Shown: positions 1-8,918, numbered from the stretch's first letter. The stretch: DNA of 64,000 nt from an uncultured Flavobacteriales bacterium (GCA_937876195.1 CALEIK010000035.1:1-64000); one strand, 5' to 3'. The notes: a model not told the origin generated them from the sequence alone. Numbers and translations are program-made.

Positions 1-125
1 AAATCACTGAGCGCGGAAGTGGTGAAATCAATGTGTATGCAAATGACCTAAGCACAGGTGTGTACACGTATTCACTGGTTGCAGACGGACAAATCGTTGC
101 AACAAAAAGAATGATGAAGCACTAA
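1..125 (+). CDS. C-terminal end of a T9SS sorting-domain protein (5' truncated)
   Basis: The window opens inside a gene whose last 40 codons are read in frame from base 3 to the TAA at 123-125. The residues include a LSTGVYTYSLVADG segment followed by a short basic end (TKRMMKH). That matches the final strands of the type A sorting domain that directs proteins through the type IX secretion system to the outside of the cell. The functional part of the protein lies before the window, so its activity cannot be stated. A strong terminator follows at 152-195. Confidence 0.75.
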   Translation, partial: ITERGSGEINVYANDLSTGVYTYSLVADGQIVATKRMMKH

Positions 126-151
126 GAGATTTAGATCTTCTTCATCGGTAT

Positions 152-195
152 AAAGCCGTCCCGTAAATCAATGATATTACGGGGCGGCTTTTTTT
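152..195 (+). terminator. Rho-independent terminator
   Basis: A 15-bp stem (152-166 pairing with 177-191, one G-T wobble) with a 10-nt loop runs into a run of T. It closes the T9SS cargo gene upstream. Confidence 0.85.
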
Positions 196-276
196 ATGCA
201 TGAACGTTTGGATAGAAAATGAATCATCTCCAAGAGTCCAACTTGCTCAATCCGCAAAATTAAACTACAATTGCAC

Positions 277-1008
277 ATGGAATCGTATTGGATTTTTCTT
301 GCCTGCTTGCCCGTTGTCGCGTTTTTGTACGCAGCCGTGGGACACGGAGGGGCTAGTGGTTACCTTGCATTGATGTCCCTGTTTGCGTTTGCACCTGAGG
401 TGATGAGACCAACAGCACTCCTGCTGAATTTGTTTGTGGCAGGCATTGCATTTTATCACTATTGGCGTGCTGGGTATTTCAATTTACGGCTTTTTGCTGT
501 GTTTGCGTTTAGCTCTATTCCCTTTTCATTTTTGGGAGGAGCAATGAAAATTGATGCACATATGTATAAGGTAATTTTGGGAATCCTACTCATCGTAGCG
601 ATCCTAAAAATGCTCAATGTGTTCGGAAAGGAAAGTGAAGTCATTAAGCAACCAAATTGGATCATCGCATTACTCGTAGGCGCGGGCATTGGTTTTTTCT
701 CAGGATTGATTGGCATCGGCGGTGGGATTATTTTATCTCCCGTTATTTTGTTGTTTCATTGGGGAAAAATAAAAGAAGCAGCAGCTGTGTCTGCACTTTT
801 TATTTGGGTGAACTCAGCTGCGGGAATACTCGGTCAATTTACTCTTGGCGTCAGCTTTGGACCTGACAGTGTAATCTTTGTTGGCTTGGCATTGGTTGGA
901 GGCTTTCTGGGAGCGTATTACGGAAGCAAAAAGATGAGCAATGGAACAATACGGTATTTATTGGCGTTTGTGTTGCTTCTCGCGGCGGTTAAATTGATTG
1001 TGATTTGA
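277..1008 (+). CDS. Sulfite exporter TauE/SafE family membrane protein
   Basis: This is a 243-residue polytopic inner-membrane protein with about eight hydrophobic segments. The repeated glycine-rich signature appears as GHGGASGYLALM near residue 22 and FFSGLIGIGGGIILSP near residue 148, the internal duplication typical of the TauE/SafE (DUF81) family. Members export sulfite, sulfoacetate or other organosulfur anions, but the substrate cannot be read from sequence. I prefer the ATG at 277 over an in-frame TTG two codons upstream. The gene stands alone between the terminator at 152-195 and a palindromic gap at 1009-1237. Confidence 0.88.
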   Translation: MESYWIFLACLPVVAFLYAAVGHGGASGYLALMSLFAFAPEVMRPTALLLNLFVAGIAFYHYWRAGYFNLRLFAVFAFSSIPFSFLGGAMKIDAHMYKVILGILLIVAILKMLNVFGKESEVIKQPNWIIALLVGAGIGFFSGLIGIGGGIILSPVILLFHWGKIKEAAAVSALFIWVNSAAGILGQFTLGVSFGPDSVIFVGLALVGGFLGAYYGSKKMSNGTIRYLLAFVLLLAAVKLIVI

Positions 1009-1057
1009 GAGAGATTTAAAGACTACAAGACCGACGCAGTCAGCAGCGCAGCTAGTC

Positions 1058-1172
1058 AAGACCGTATAACTGCACTAACGTTTGTTTTTCGAATGCTTAT
1101 TCGCATTCTCTTGCTAAAAGACTTAATTTCTACTCGAAATATTAAGTCTTTTAGTGAGGTACGAACGGTCTT
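1058..1172. repeat. Nested intergenic inverted repeats
   Basis: Between the exporter gene and the next gene lies a nested palindrome. An outer 8-nt pair (1058-1065 with 1165-1172) encloses a 6-bp hairpin (1091-1096 with 1103-1108) and a stem of about 17 bp with a 2-nt bulge (1114-1130 with 1136-1154). No T-run follows the main stem on the + strand, so it is not a classical terminator. It may be a degenerate palindromic repeat unit or an mRNA processing structure. Confidence 0.6.
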
Positions 1173-1237
1173 TCTTCTTTTAAGGAGCTTGCGACTGGTC
1201 TTAACATCTAATTAGCTATTTTTTGTACCTTAGTCAG

Positions 1238-1873
1238 ATGAAGTTATTACTCACCCTTATTGTGTTTATCTCCTTTTCCGTTCACGCACAAAACGAAGAG
1301 AAAGTTGCGGCACAGCAAAAAGCCCTGGAAGCAGCCAAGCAACATATCAATGATTTAAAGAATGGAATATTACTGGTGCGATTGGATTATAAAACCAAAG
1401 AAATTGCCTATTACGAAGAGCATGACAATAGCAAGGAAGCAACTAAAGTCAGGGAAAGGCAAGCCACGGTGAACAAAGAAATAATGAACGCATTTCAGAA
1501 ATATTATTCGTTTTCACCTGTTTATTATTTCTCCATAGACGATTCACGAAAGCTGCTGGACGAACGCTACGATGAAATTCAATTGCTCAATCAATTTGGA
1601 ATCAGAGACACCACCATCAATTTGAGGGACCATACCTTTTTCGTCGCGGAATTTGGCGTAGCTAATCAAGAACACCTGACCGCTGACGACGATTCTGAGT
1701 TTGCCACTAAAATGTCGATCAATGCATTGGTCATCCGAGATAAAAATTTGGTTGAACTGAGAGATCCGTTTCCTTACCATGTAAAGTATAGTTTGACTTC
1801 CACGCCCAAAAAGAGGTATTGGAATCCAGTGAAGAAATGGCAAGTGAAACTCGATGCCTTTTTGAAGGAATAG
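1238..1873 (+). CDS. Small secreted protein of unknown function
   Basis: The 211-residue product starts with a clear signal peptide (residues 1-18, MKLLLTLIVFISFSVHAQ). A helical, charged stretch follows (about 20-90, rich in K, E and A), then a mixed alpha/beta region ending in a basic tail. I recognise no catalytic motif and no sorting domain, so it is probably periplasmic. The ATG at 1238 is preferred over a TTG five codons upstream because the signal peptide begins exactly there. A T-rich promoter-like TATTTTTTG lies just upstream. The gene converges with the glycosyltransferase, with 2 nt between the stop codons. Confidence 0.75.
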   Translation: MKLLLTLIVFISFSVHAQNEEKVAAQQKALEAAKQHINDLKNGILLVRLDYKTKEIAYYEEHDNSKEATKVRERQATVNKEIMNAFQKYYSFSPVYYFSIDDSRKLLDERYDEIQLLNQFGIRDTTINLRDHTFFVAEFGVANQEHLTADDDSEFATKMSINALVIRDKNLVELRDPFPYHVKYSLTSTPKKRYWNPVKKWQVKLDAFLKE

Positions 1874-1875
1874 CA

Positions 1876-2877
1876 CTACGAAAAGAACCAATAATCTGCA
1901 CCAGGAACAAACCCTAGAGTTTTCAATTGATTTTCAATCACGCATTGATCGCTGGGACCTGCAACTGCGATGATAATTTGAGGGTGTAGTGCCTTGTCAA
2001 TGCTATTTGAATGCGCCAATCGAATTCCGAAAATGTCCTTTCCAATTTTGTTCTCGTTTTCACACACCCAGGTGAGTTTTGCTTCTTTCTTGAGAAGAAC
2101 CTTCACCAAGTCTTTTCCATTTTTTCCAGCGCCCCAAACAATCAACGGTCGATGAGTGTCCCTACTGAAACTTAAGAAATAGTCCACTTTTAGTTCAAAA
2201 AAGCGATTGTCGCGGTAAACTTCCCAATTTCTAGAAATGCGGTCTGGTCGATCTCGCCAATAATGCAACACTTCGGGAATTCCCACAACTGCTAATGGAT
2301 GAGTAATGAAACGCAGGCACAAATCGTAATCTTCAGGAAAGGTATTTGGTTCAAATCCACCAACGGCTTCAAAATCTTCGCGATGGACCAACCAGCAATT
2401 GGAAGGGATAACACATTCGCGGTACATGTCGATGGAGTGCGATTGATTTCGTGCCACTTCCATCAGCCATGCATCGTAGCGTTTAAATCCAGCGCCGACT
2501 TCTCCGTGATCTGTAAAATATTCCGTGCCTCCAGTAATTAAACTTCCCATGCCGTTTTCCTGCCACGCATCGTGCATGAGTTGCAATTTTGTTGTAGGCA
2601 TGATATCATCAGAATCCATCCGATGAATGAGTGCTCCTGTAGATCTTGAATAACCAAAGCGCAACGCTTCAAGCAATCCAGGCGTAGGATTAGAAAGCAC
2701 GTGAATTCGTTGATCTCGCCGTGCATATTCTTGCAGAATGCTCAAGGAATGATCCGAAGAAGCATCATCCACGGCAATTAATTCCCAATTGGGAAAGGTT
2801 TGATGGAGAATAGAATCCAAACATGCCTCGAGATAAATCCCAGTATCTTTGACAGGCAATATAATTGAAACGATCAT
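1876..2877 (-). CDS. Family 2 glycosyltransferase
   Basis: This 333-residue enzyme has the GT-A fold nucleotide-sugar site: an N-terminal VSIILPVKD strand, DDASSD near residues 37-42, and a DxD-type HRMDSDD near residue 90. It would transfer a sugar from a nucleotide donor, probably for surface polysaccharide or glycan assembly. The C-terminal ~90 residues begin with VWGAGKNGKDL, a Rossmann-like glycine loop, a module often fused to Bacteroidota GT2 enzymes. The ATG at 2877 is chosen because it overlaps the stop of the upstream kinase gene as TGATG, a translational-coupling arrangement. A TTG six codons upstream is less likely. Confidence 0.87.
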   Translation of the reverse strand: MIVSIILPVKDTGIYLEACLDSILHQTFPNWELIAVDDASSDHSLSILQEYARRDQRIHVLSNPTPGLLEALRFGYSRSTGALIHRMDSDDIMPTTKLQLMHDAWQENGMGSLITGGTEYFTDHGEVGAGFKRYDAWLMEVARNQSHSIDMYRECVIPSNCWLVHREDFEAVGGFEPNTFPEDYDLCLRFITHPLAVVGIPEVLHYWRDRPDRISRNWEVYRDNRFFELKVDYFLSFSRDTHRPLIVWGAGKNGKDLVKVLLKKEAKLTWVCENENKIGKDIFGIRLAHSNSIDKALHPQIIIAVAGPSDQCVIENQLKTLGFVPGADYWFFS

Positions 2878-4118
2878 CAAAACGTTTTCACGCAAAAATG
2901 AAGGATGTACAGACTTCTTTCTTCCGTAGGAGTTTGTATAATCTCACCATCCAGCTGTTCGATCAACGATTGGATCAGTTCGATGCCGAAAGATTTTTTT
3001 TCGGGCGCAGCAGTTTTCCATGTGCCATTATCACTATAACTCAATCGGTACATATTCTCGTTCAATGTTTCAATGGAGACATTGATTTCACAGTTTTGCT
3101 GTGCTGAAAACCCATGCTTCAGAGAGTTTGACATTAACTCATTTAATATCAGTGAAATAGGAACAATTGAATCGTTTTGAATACTTGTTAGCTCCGACGA
3201 AATGGTATAATCGATTTTCTTTTCCAGACCGTACGAATCAATGATGTTTTCAGCGATTTCATGCAAATAGGTTTCAAGATTGATTTTGAGTAAGTTATCC
3301 GCATTGTATATCACTTTGTGCAAGGCAGAAATAGATTGCACACGATTAATTGCATCGATGAATTTTTCCTTGGAATTTTTATCGGTAATCTCGTTGGATT
3401 GTAGGCTGAGCAGACTAGAAATGATTTGAAGGTTGTTTTTGACCCTGTGATGGACTTCTTTTAATAGTACTTCCTTTTCATTGTTTAATTCCATCAATTC
3501 TTTGTTGGACGTGCGGAGCTGATCAATAATTTTGCGCTCATTTTTCACACTCAATCCAATGAAAAAGATAAACTGAAACATCACAAACGCCATCGTACCT
3601 AGGAAAATGAACGTACGGGTAAATACAGGAGAGCCGCTAGCCATGGCAGCTAATTCTTCGGACTTCATAACGTTGCTCTCGGTGAGAATAATGGTCACGG
3701 TCTCTAGTGTCATGTAGAAAATAAGCCATCCCCATTCCCTTCGCAAGTTGTGCATAATGAAGCAAGCCACAACAAGACCAAAGGATGCATAGTGGGTGTT
3801 TAACTCAAATCCGAGTCGAGCGGATGCCAACCCTGCAAAAACGAAGATGGAAGTGAAGGTAATAAACCGTGCAGTTTTAAAATTGACGTATTTATGCACG
3901 ACCAAGCCGATAAAGCAAAAGCATGTCCAAATGGCGTGGAGTACCGTAGCATAAAGATCGTAGGGAAACGCTAAAATAACATGTGTTACACCTGTGAAAG
4001 CACCCAAAAAACTGACTAAGTTGTAGAATTGCCGAATTTTTAATTCATAGGGGCGTGTTATCTTCGTAATGCCAATATTTTTAATGGAATTCCAAAAATT
4101 AAAAACGAAGCTTTGCAT
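2877..4118 (-). CDS. Membrane sensor histidine kinase (HisKA_2 type)
   Basis: The 413-residue protein has about six hydrophobic segments in residues 35-190, a short coiled linker (195-220), then a HisKA_2 dimerisation box EVHHRVKNNLQ with the phospho-acceptor at His223/224. The ATPase domain follows, with N-box LILNELMSNSLKHGF and G-box YSDNGTW. Such kinases autophosphorylate on histidine and pass the phosphate to a response regulator. No regulator gene is adjacent, so it is an orphan here. It lies 24 nt after fhs and overlaps the glycosyltransferase by TGATG, which suggests one leftward transcript. The signal sensed is unknown. Confidence 0.9.
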   Translation of the reverse strand: MQSFVFNFWNSIKNIGITKITRPYELKIRQFYNLVSFLGAFTGVTHVILAFPYDLYATVLHAIWTCFCFIGLVVHKYVNFKTARFITFTSIFVFAGLASARLGFELNTHYASFGLVVACFIMHNLRREWGWLIFYMTLETVTIILTESNVMKSEELAAMASGSPVFTRTFIFLGTMAFVMFQFIFFIGLSVKNERKIIDQLRTSNKELMELNNEKEVLLKEVHHRVKNNLQIISSLLSLQSNEITDKNSKEKFIDAINRVQSISALHKVIYNADNLLKINLETYLHEIAENIIDSYGLEKKIDYTISSELTSIQNDSIVPISLILNELMSNSLKHGFSAQQNCEINVSIETLNENMYRLSYSDNGTWKTAAPEKKSFGIELIQSLIEQLDGEIIQTPTEERSLYILHFCVKTF

Positions 4119-4142
4119 CCTATCGTTGTAAATTTTTAGGAC

Positions 4143-5825
4143 TTAGGAAAGTCCAGATATTTTCCCTTCATTATCAATGAACATGTGTTCAGAAGCAGGT
4201 ACTTCGGGTAAGCCTGGCATACGCATCATTTTTCCGAGTATCGGGATGACAAATCCTGCGCCTGCCGCAAATTCAAACTCACGCACTGTAATGCGAAACC
4301 CTGTTGGTCTTCCCAATAACATTTCATTGTCTGAAAATGATTTTTGAGTTTTCGCCATGCAAATGGGAAGCGTGTTCAATCCTAATTGGTCAATTTTCGC
4401 CAAATCGGTCAGCGCTTGTTTTGAGTAATCAACTCCATCAGCACCGTAGATTTCTTTGGCAATTGTCTCAATTTTTGAAGTGATGGAACTGTTCCAATCG
4501 TACAATGGTTTAAAATGATTTTTTCCTGATTCAATCTCGCTGACTACAGCCTTGGCAAGATCAGTCATTCCATTTCCACCATCAGCCCAACCTTTTGCTA
4601 CAATTGCTTGCACATTGAGTTCGGCACATTTTTTTTGAATAAAATCGATTTCTTCTTGAGAGTCGGAAAAGAATGAATTAATGGCAACAACGGGATTCAA
4701 TCCAAACTTCTTTACGTTTTCAATGTGTTTTTCGAGATTGCTGAATCCCACTTTCACGCGTTCCAAACTCGGAGTGTTGTACGCTTCTTTGGTAGCTCCA
4801 CCATGGTGTCGCAACGCGCGAATTGTCGCAACGACCACTACAGCTTCTGGTTTTAACCCTCCTGAAACACATTTGATGTCCAAGAATTTTTCTGCACCCA
4901 AATCTGCACCAAATCCAGCTTCCGTCACCACATGCTTGGACAGCGACAAGCCAATTTTTGTCGCGAAAATAGTGTTCGTACCTTGCGCGATGTTCGCAAA
5001 TGGACCGCCATGAATGATTGCTGGATTTCCTTCAATCGTTTGTACCAAATTCGGTTTAACAGCGTCCTTTAATAGAATTGCCATTGCGTTTTCAGCTTTC
5101 AAATCACGTGCATAAACGGGCTTTTTAGCAAAGGTTGTCCCAACGTAGATGGCACCCAATCGTTTTTTCAAGTCTTCAAAATTTTCTGACATGCACAGGA
5201 TTGCCATTACCTCAGAAGCTGGAGTGATATTGAACCCATCCTCTCGTGGAATTCCATTCGCCGTTCCACCTAATCCAATGACAACGTCTCTCAATGCTCT
5301 GTCGTTCATGTCCATCACTCGTTTCCATCCAATGGTACGTGGGTCGATGCCAAGGTTTCCAGTTTTATTTTGCAAATTATTGTCAATCAATGCAGACAAC
5401 AAGTTATTCGCTTTTTCAATCGCTGAAAAATCACCCGTAAAATGAAGATTAATGTCTTCCATGGGCAATACTTGAGAGTAACCACCTCCAGCAGCACCAC
5501 CTTTAATTCCGAAAACAGGTCCCAAGGATGGTTCGCGTAAAACGACAGTCGCTTGCTTCCCGATTTTATTCAATCCTTCTGTCAGTCCAATGGAAGTCGT
5601 CGTTTTTCCTTCACCAGCAGGTGTTGGCGTCATCGCAGTGACTAAAATCAGGTGATTTTGCTTAATTTTTTCTTCATCAATTAGATGTAATGGTAGTTTC
5701 GCTTTGTATTTACCATACAACTCAAGATCCTCTTCATCAATGGATAGTTTTTTGGCAATTGTATTTATGTGTTGCATGGTCGCCGCCTGTGCAATTTCAA
5801 TGTCGGAAAGTACCTTAGTTGTCAT
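4143..5825 (-). CDS. fhs: Formate--tetrahydrofolate ligase
   Basis: This cytosolic enzyme makes 10-formyltetrahydrofolate from formate, ATP and tetrahydrofolate, feeding purine and one-carbon metabolism. The 560-residue length is normal for the family. The P-loop TPTPAGEGKTTTSIGL sits at residues 66-81, and family segments such as VLREPSLGPVFGIKGGAAGG and RPTGFRITVREFEFAAGAGF are intact. The ATG at 5825 begins MTTKVLSD and aligns with the family. A TTG eleven codons upstream would add an unusual extension. The gene leads a leftward run with the kinase and glycosyltransferase. Confidence 0.96.
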   Translation of the reverse strand: MTTKVLSDIEIAQAATMQHINTIAKKLSIDEEDLELYGKYKAKLPLHLIDEEKIKQNHLILVTAMTPTPAGEGKTTTSIGLTEGLNKIGKQATVVLREPSLGPVFGIKGGAAGGGYSQVLPMEDINLHFTGDFSAIEKANNLLSALIDNNLQNKTGNLGIDPRTIGWKRVMDMNDRALRDVVIGLGGTANGIPREDGFNITPASEVMAILCMSENFEDLKKRLGAIYVGTTFAKKPVYARDLKAENAMAILLKDAVKPNLVQTIEGNPAIIHGGPFANIAQGTNTIFATKIGLSLSKHVVTEAGFGADLGAEKFLDIKCVSGGLKPEAVVVVATIRALRHHGGATKEAYNTPSLERVKVGFSNLEKHIENVKKFGLNPVVAINSFFSDSQEEIDFIQKKCAELNVQAIVAKGWADGGNGMTDLAKAVVSEIESGKNHFKPLYDWNSSITSKIETIAKEIYGADGVDYSKQALTDLAKIDQLGLNTLPICMAKTQKSFSDNEMLLGRPTGFRITVREFEFAAGAGFVIPILGKMMRMPGLPEVPASEHMFIDNEGKISGLS

Positions 5826-6138
5826 AATAGAAATAGTTTTAATCGAGTCGTCGCACAATATACGGGAGATTTTGGAAAATTGTTAATTTTTTAGATGAAT
5901 TCTTGTGGCTTAACGATGAAGGGTAGGTTAAGTCTCAAAAAGTTTAGGACTCGGCATCTCGGCATCTCGACAGGCTCGATGACCGAGACGCAACGACTAA
6001 GACGTTTCAAAAGATCAAGTCTTAACGTCTTTGCTCTTTTAGTCTTAACGTCTCCTTACCTTCTTCAACAATTCATCATTCAAAACTCTTTGCACTATTT
6101 GAAACGATATTTCAATGAATTAGCTAATTTCACAGCCT
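5826..6138. repeat. Palindrome-rich intergenic region
   Basis: This 313-nt gap separates divergent fhs and ftsX. It holds a bulged hairpin made of TCTCGG plus CATC (about 5956-5970) pairing with GATG plus CCGAGA (about 5978-5988), close to the CTCGACAGGCTCGATGACCG element often seen between Bacteroidota genes. It also has a direct repeat of CGGCATCT, two copies of AGTCTTAACGTCT (6018-6030 and 6041-6053), and a stem of AAGACGTT (5999-6006) with AACGTCTT (6024-6031). An open frame across this DNA has no coding character. Promoters for both flanking genes must lie here, but I cannot place them with confidence. Confidence 0.65.
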
Positions 6139-7029
6139 ATGAGTTCAGGTGTTGACAAATTAAACAAACGAGGGGTAAAAACAAGCTACGCCTCCACTAT
6201 CATTGGTATTTCTTTGGTGCTCTTTATGATTGGGATTGTATTGGGTGGAATTTTTGGATTGGAGAACATTCAAAAGCAGGCAAAGGAAAGCCTTCAAGGC
6301 GACTTATTTTTTAGTCCTGAACTGAACTCGGCGGACATCAAACAGATTGAGCAAGAATTAAAAACGTGGGATCAGTTTCATGAAGTATTTTTTGTCTCTC
6401 CCGAACGCGCCATTGAAGAATTCAGTGGAGAAGATCAGAACAAGGAAAATATTCTTGAAATTTTTGCAGGAGAAAATCCCTTGCCTCCAACCATAGGTTT
6501 TAAACCAAAAGAGGAGCATGCAACGCTAGAAGGGATGAAAAAGATTGAAGCGGATATCATGGCCGCTTATGGCGAGTCTGTTGAAGATGTCAATTACGAC
6601 GAAGCTAGTGTACAAGACGTCAACTTAGGGTTTAAACAATTCGTTTATCTTTTTGGCGTAGTGGCTTTACTTTTAATTGTGGTCGCGGTGGCGATGATCA
6701 ACAATACGATTCGTCTCGCTTTGTACTCCAAACGATTTTCCATCAAAACCATGCAGCTTGTTGGTGCGACGTCTGGGTACATCCGAAAACCATTTTTATG
6801 GCAATCCATTGGAATGGGTCTGGTCAGCGGTATTATAGCCATGGCACTTTTGTTTGTGCTCTTTTACGCATTGAACAATGTGGTAGATTCCATTGAAATT
6901 ACCTATGATATTAAAACCTTCTTGATGTTGCTACTTTCCTTGCTAAGTCTAGGAGTCGTGATCACATTAGTATCAACTTGGTTCGCTCTTAACAAATATT
7001 TGAGAATGAAATTGGATGATTTGTATTAA
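6139..7029 (+). CDS. ftsX: Cell division protein FtsX
   Basis: FtsX is the membrane subunit of the FtsEX ATP-driven complex that activates peptidoglycan hydrolases at the septum. The 296-residue product has an N-terminal cytoplasmic tail, a first membrane span (about 20-42), a periplasmic loop of ~130 residues, and three further spans (about 172-192, 222-245, 260-283). The permease segment includes NNTIRLALYSKRFSIKTMQL. The partner ATPase gene ftsE is not in the window. It is followed closely by DUF3098, uppP and truB, a familiar Bacteroidota order that suggests co-transcription. Confidence 0.9.
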   Translation: MSSGVDKLNKRGVKTSYASTIIGISLVLFMIGIVLGGIFGLENIQKQAKESLQGDLFFSPELNSADIKQIEQELKTWDQFHEVFFVSPERAIEEFSGEDQNKENILEIFAGENPLPPTIGFKPKEEHATLEGMKKIEADIMAAYGESVEDVNYDEASVQDVNLGFKQFVYLFGVVALLLIVVAVAMINNTIRLALYSKRFSIKTMQLVGATSGYIRKPFLWQSIGMGLVSGIIAMALLFVLFYALNNVVDSIEITYDIKTFLMLLLSLLSLGVVITLVSTWFALNKYLRMKLDDLY

Positions 7030-7038
7030 ATTTGAAGC

Positions 7039-7398
7039 ATGAGCGCAAAAAAGAAAACACAAAAAGCGGCAAAATCAGCAGATGTATTGGATGACATTTC
7101 TGTAGAAGGAACCGTAACACCTACTTCAAAACGTGGAGAAAGTGGATTGAAGGAATTTAGCAAGAGTGGTCCTTTCGCTTTTAATGCAAAAAACTATAAA
7201 CTCCTATTTATTGGGTTGGCAGTAAATATCTTAGGATTTCTTTTGATGATTGGAGGTGCCGCTGAGGATCCAAATGAATTCAATAAAGAAGAATTGTTTG
7301 GAACGATGCGAATCACGATTGCTCCAATGTTGATTGTATTGGGATACATTATCATCATGTATTCAATCATGAAAAAGCAAAAATCCACTACAAAATAA
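7039..7398 (+). CDS. DUF3098 domain membrane protein
   Basis: This 119-residue protein has a lysine-rich N-terminus (about 1-45) and two hydrophobic segments (about 53-72 and 93-111). The segment KNYKLLFIGLAVNILGFLLM is the DUF3098 signature, a family seen in Bacteroidota beside ftsX and uppP. Its function is not known; the neighbours hint at envelope growth or division. The start ATG is 9 nt after the ftsX stop. A TAnnTTTG-like octamer (7027-7034) sits 4 nt before it, but no good upstream TTG accompanies it. Confidence 0.85.
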   Translation: MSAKKKTQKAAKSADVLDDISVEGTVTPTSKRGESGLKEFSKSGPFAFNAKNYKLLFIGLAVNILGFLLMIGGAAEDPNEFNKEELFGTMRITIAPMLIVLGYIIIMYSIMKKQKSTTK

Positions 7399-7404
7399 TA
7401 CCGT

Positions 7405-8220
7405 ATGAGCTTTCTTGAAGCGTTAATTCTCGGAATTATTCAAGGATTGACAGAGTTTTTGCCCGTTAGTAGCAGTGGGCATTTGGAAATCGTAAAGGCG
7501 CTCCAAGGTCAAGAATTATCAGGTGAATCAAGCATGTTGATGACCGTCGTTGTTCACTTCGCAACAGCATTGAGTACCGTTATTGTATTTCGAAAAGATA
7601 TTCTGGAAATTTTTCGTGGACTTTTTCAATTTAAAGTCAATGAAGAATTCATGTTCGCGGTAAAAATCGTTATATCGATGATTCCTGCAGCATTCGTAGG
7701 GGTTGTGTTTAGCGAAGAGATCGAAGGTTTTTTTGATGGACAATTGCTCATTGTTGGAATGATGCTCATCGTGACAGGACTTTTGTTATTCTTAGCGGAT
7801 CGAGCAAAAAACACCACGAAAAAAGTAAGTGTTGGGAATGCAATCATCATTGGTATTGCACAAGCTATAGCAATTTTACCAGGGATCTCTCGCTCGGGAG
7901 CCACCATTGGTACTTCAGTTTTGCTGGGAATCGATCGCACACGCGCTGCACGGTTTTCATTCTTGATGGTCGTACCACTGATTTTTGGAAAAATGGCGAA
8001 GGATATGATGAGTCCTGAATTTAAAGAGGTGCTTGCAGGAAATCCGGAGACTAGTGTTTCATTTTTTGCATTGTCAGTAGGCTTCGTTGCAGCATTTGTG
8101 ACAGGAATCGTAGCCTGCAGCTGGATGATCACACTGGTTAAGAAAAGCAAATTGTCCTATTTTTCCTATTATTGTTTTGTTATCGGAATTGCAGCAATGA
8201 GCTGGACACTATTTAGTTAA
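7405..8220 (+). CDS. uppP: Undecaprenyl-diphosphatase
   Basis: UppP removes a phosphate from undecaprenyl diphosphate and so recycles the lipid carrier for peptidoglycan and surface polysaccharides; overexpression gives bacitracin resistance in other bacteria. The 271-residue protein has the family's two signatures: GLTEFLPVSSSGHLEI (residues 14-29, with the catalytic glutamate box) and PGISRSGATIG (about 159-169). About eight membrane segments are visible. It begins 6 nt after DUF3098 and ends 2 nt before truB, which supports one operon. Confidence 0.96.
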   Translation: MSFLEALILGIIQGLTEFLPVSSSGHLEIVKALQGQELSGESSMLMTVVVHFATALSTVIVFRKDILEIFRGLFQFKVNEEFMFAVKIVISMIPAAFVGVVFSEEIEGFFDGQLLIVGMMLIVTGLLLFLADRAKNTTKKVSVGNAIIIGIAQAIAILPGISRSGATIGTSVLLGIDRTRAARFSFLMVVPLIFGKMAKDMMSPEFKEVLAGNPETSVSFFALSVGFVAAFVTGIVACSWMITLVKKSKLSYFSYYCFVIGIAAMSWTLFS

Positions 8221-8222
8221 GT

Positions 8223-8918
8223 ATGATCAAAGCGTTTTCCGAAGGAAGTACAATTGTGGTCGATAAACCGTTGGGTTGGACGTCCTTCGATGTGGTCAAT
8301 AAAATCCGCTGGCACCTCAAACAGAAGTTAGGAGTAAAGAAAATCAAGGTTGGTCACGCCGGGACATTAGACCCATTGGCGACAGGTGTACTCGTTCTCT
8401 GCGTAGGAAAGAACACAAAGCTCATTGAAGCGTTGATGGCAGGAAAGAAAACCTATACAGGAACTATTTTGTTGGGAAAAACAACACCATCATACGACCT
8501 GGAAACGAGTTACGATCAAGAATATCCAACAGAACACATCACTACTGAGTTAATCGAAGAAGCGCGCGTTGCATTTTTAGGGGAGCAGCAACAAGTACCG
8601 CCCATATTTTCTGCAAAACAAGTCGATGGACAAAGAGCCTACGATTTGGCACGTGCAGGAAAGGAGGTTGAATTGAAAGCAAGTACGGTTGTAATTGACC
8701 AATTGTCATTTGATGCTTCTAATTTTCCAGAAATTCAGTTTGAAATTGAATGCAGTAAAGGAACTTATATTCGATCAATAGCGCATGATTTTGGTAAGAA
8801 ATTGAATTCAGGCGGAACTTTAATTGAATTAAGACGTACTAAATCTGGAGATCAAACTATTGAGAATAGCAAGTCGGTGGATGAGTGGATAGAATTTATT
8901 CGCAATTCGCCCTTGTAA
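8223..8918 (+). CDS. truB: tRNA pseudouridine(55) synthase
   Basis: TruB isomerises U55 to pseudouridine in the T-loop of tRNAs. The 231-residue protein carries the catalytic box GHAGTLDPLATGVLVL with the nucleophile Asp50. Downstream segments include PPIFSAKQVDGQRAYDLAR and CSKGTYIRSIAHDFG. It is shorter than the E. coli enzyme because the C-terminal PUA extension is missing, which is common in Bacteroidota. It follows uppP by 2 nt. The queA promoter -33 element overlaps its 3' end. Confidence 0.95.
   Translation: MIKAFSEGSTIVVDKPLGWTSFDVVNKIRWHLKQKLGVKKIKVGHAGTLDPLATGVLVLCVGKNTKLIEALMAGKKTYTGTILLGKTTPSYDLETSYDQEYPTEHITTELIEEARVAFLGEQQQVPPIFSAKQVDGQRAYDLARAGKEVELKASTVVIDQLSFDASNFPEIQFEIECSKGTYIRSIAHDFGKKLNSGGTLIELRRTKSGDQTIENSKSVDEWIEFIRNSPL

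Noticed and set aside
5895..6155. Open frame of 86 codons before ftsX
   Set aside because: It lies in the palindromic gap, overlaps the ftsX start and has a composition unlike the real genes.
7626..8150. Minus-strand frame of 174 codons opposite uppP
   Set aside because: It is fully inside uppP, which has intact catalytic motifs, and it looks like an antisense shadow.
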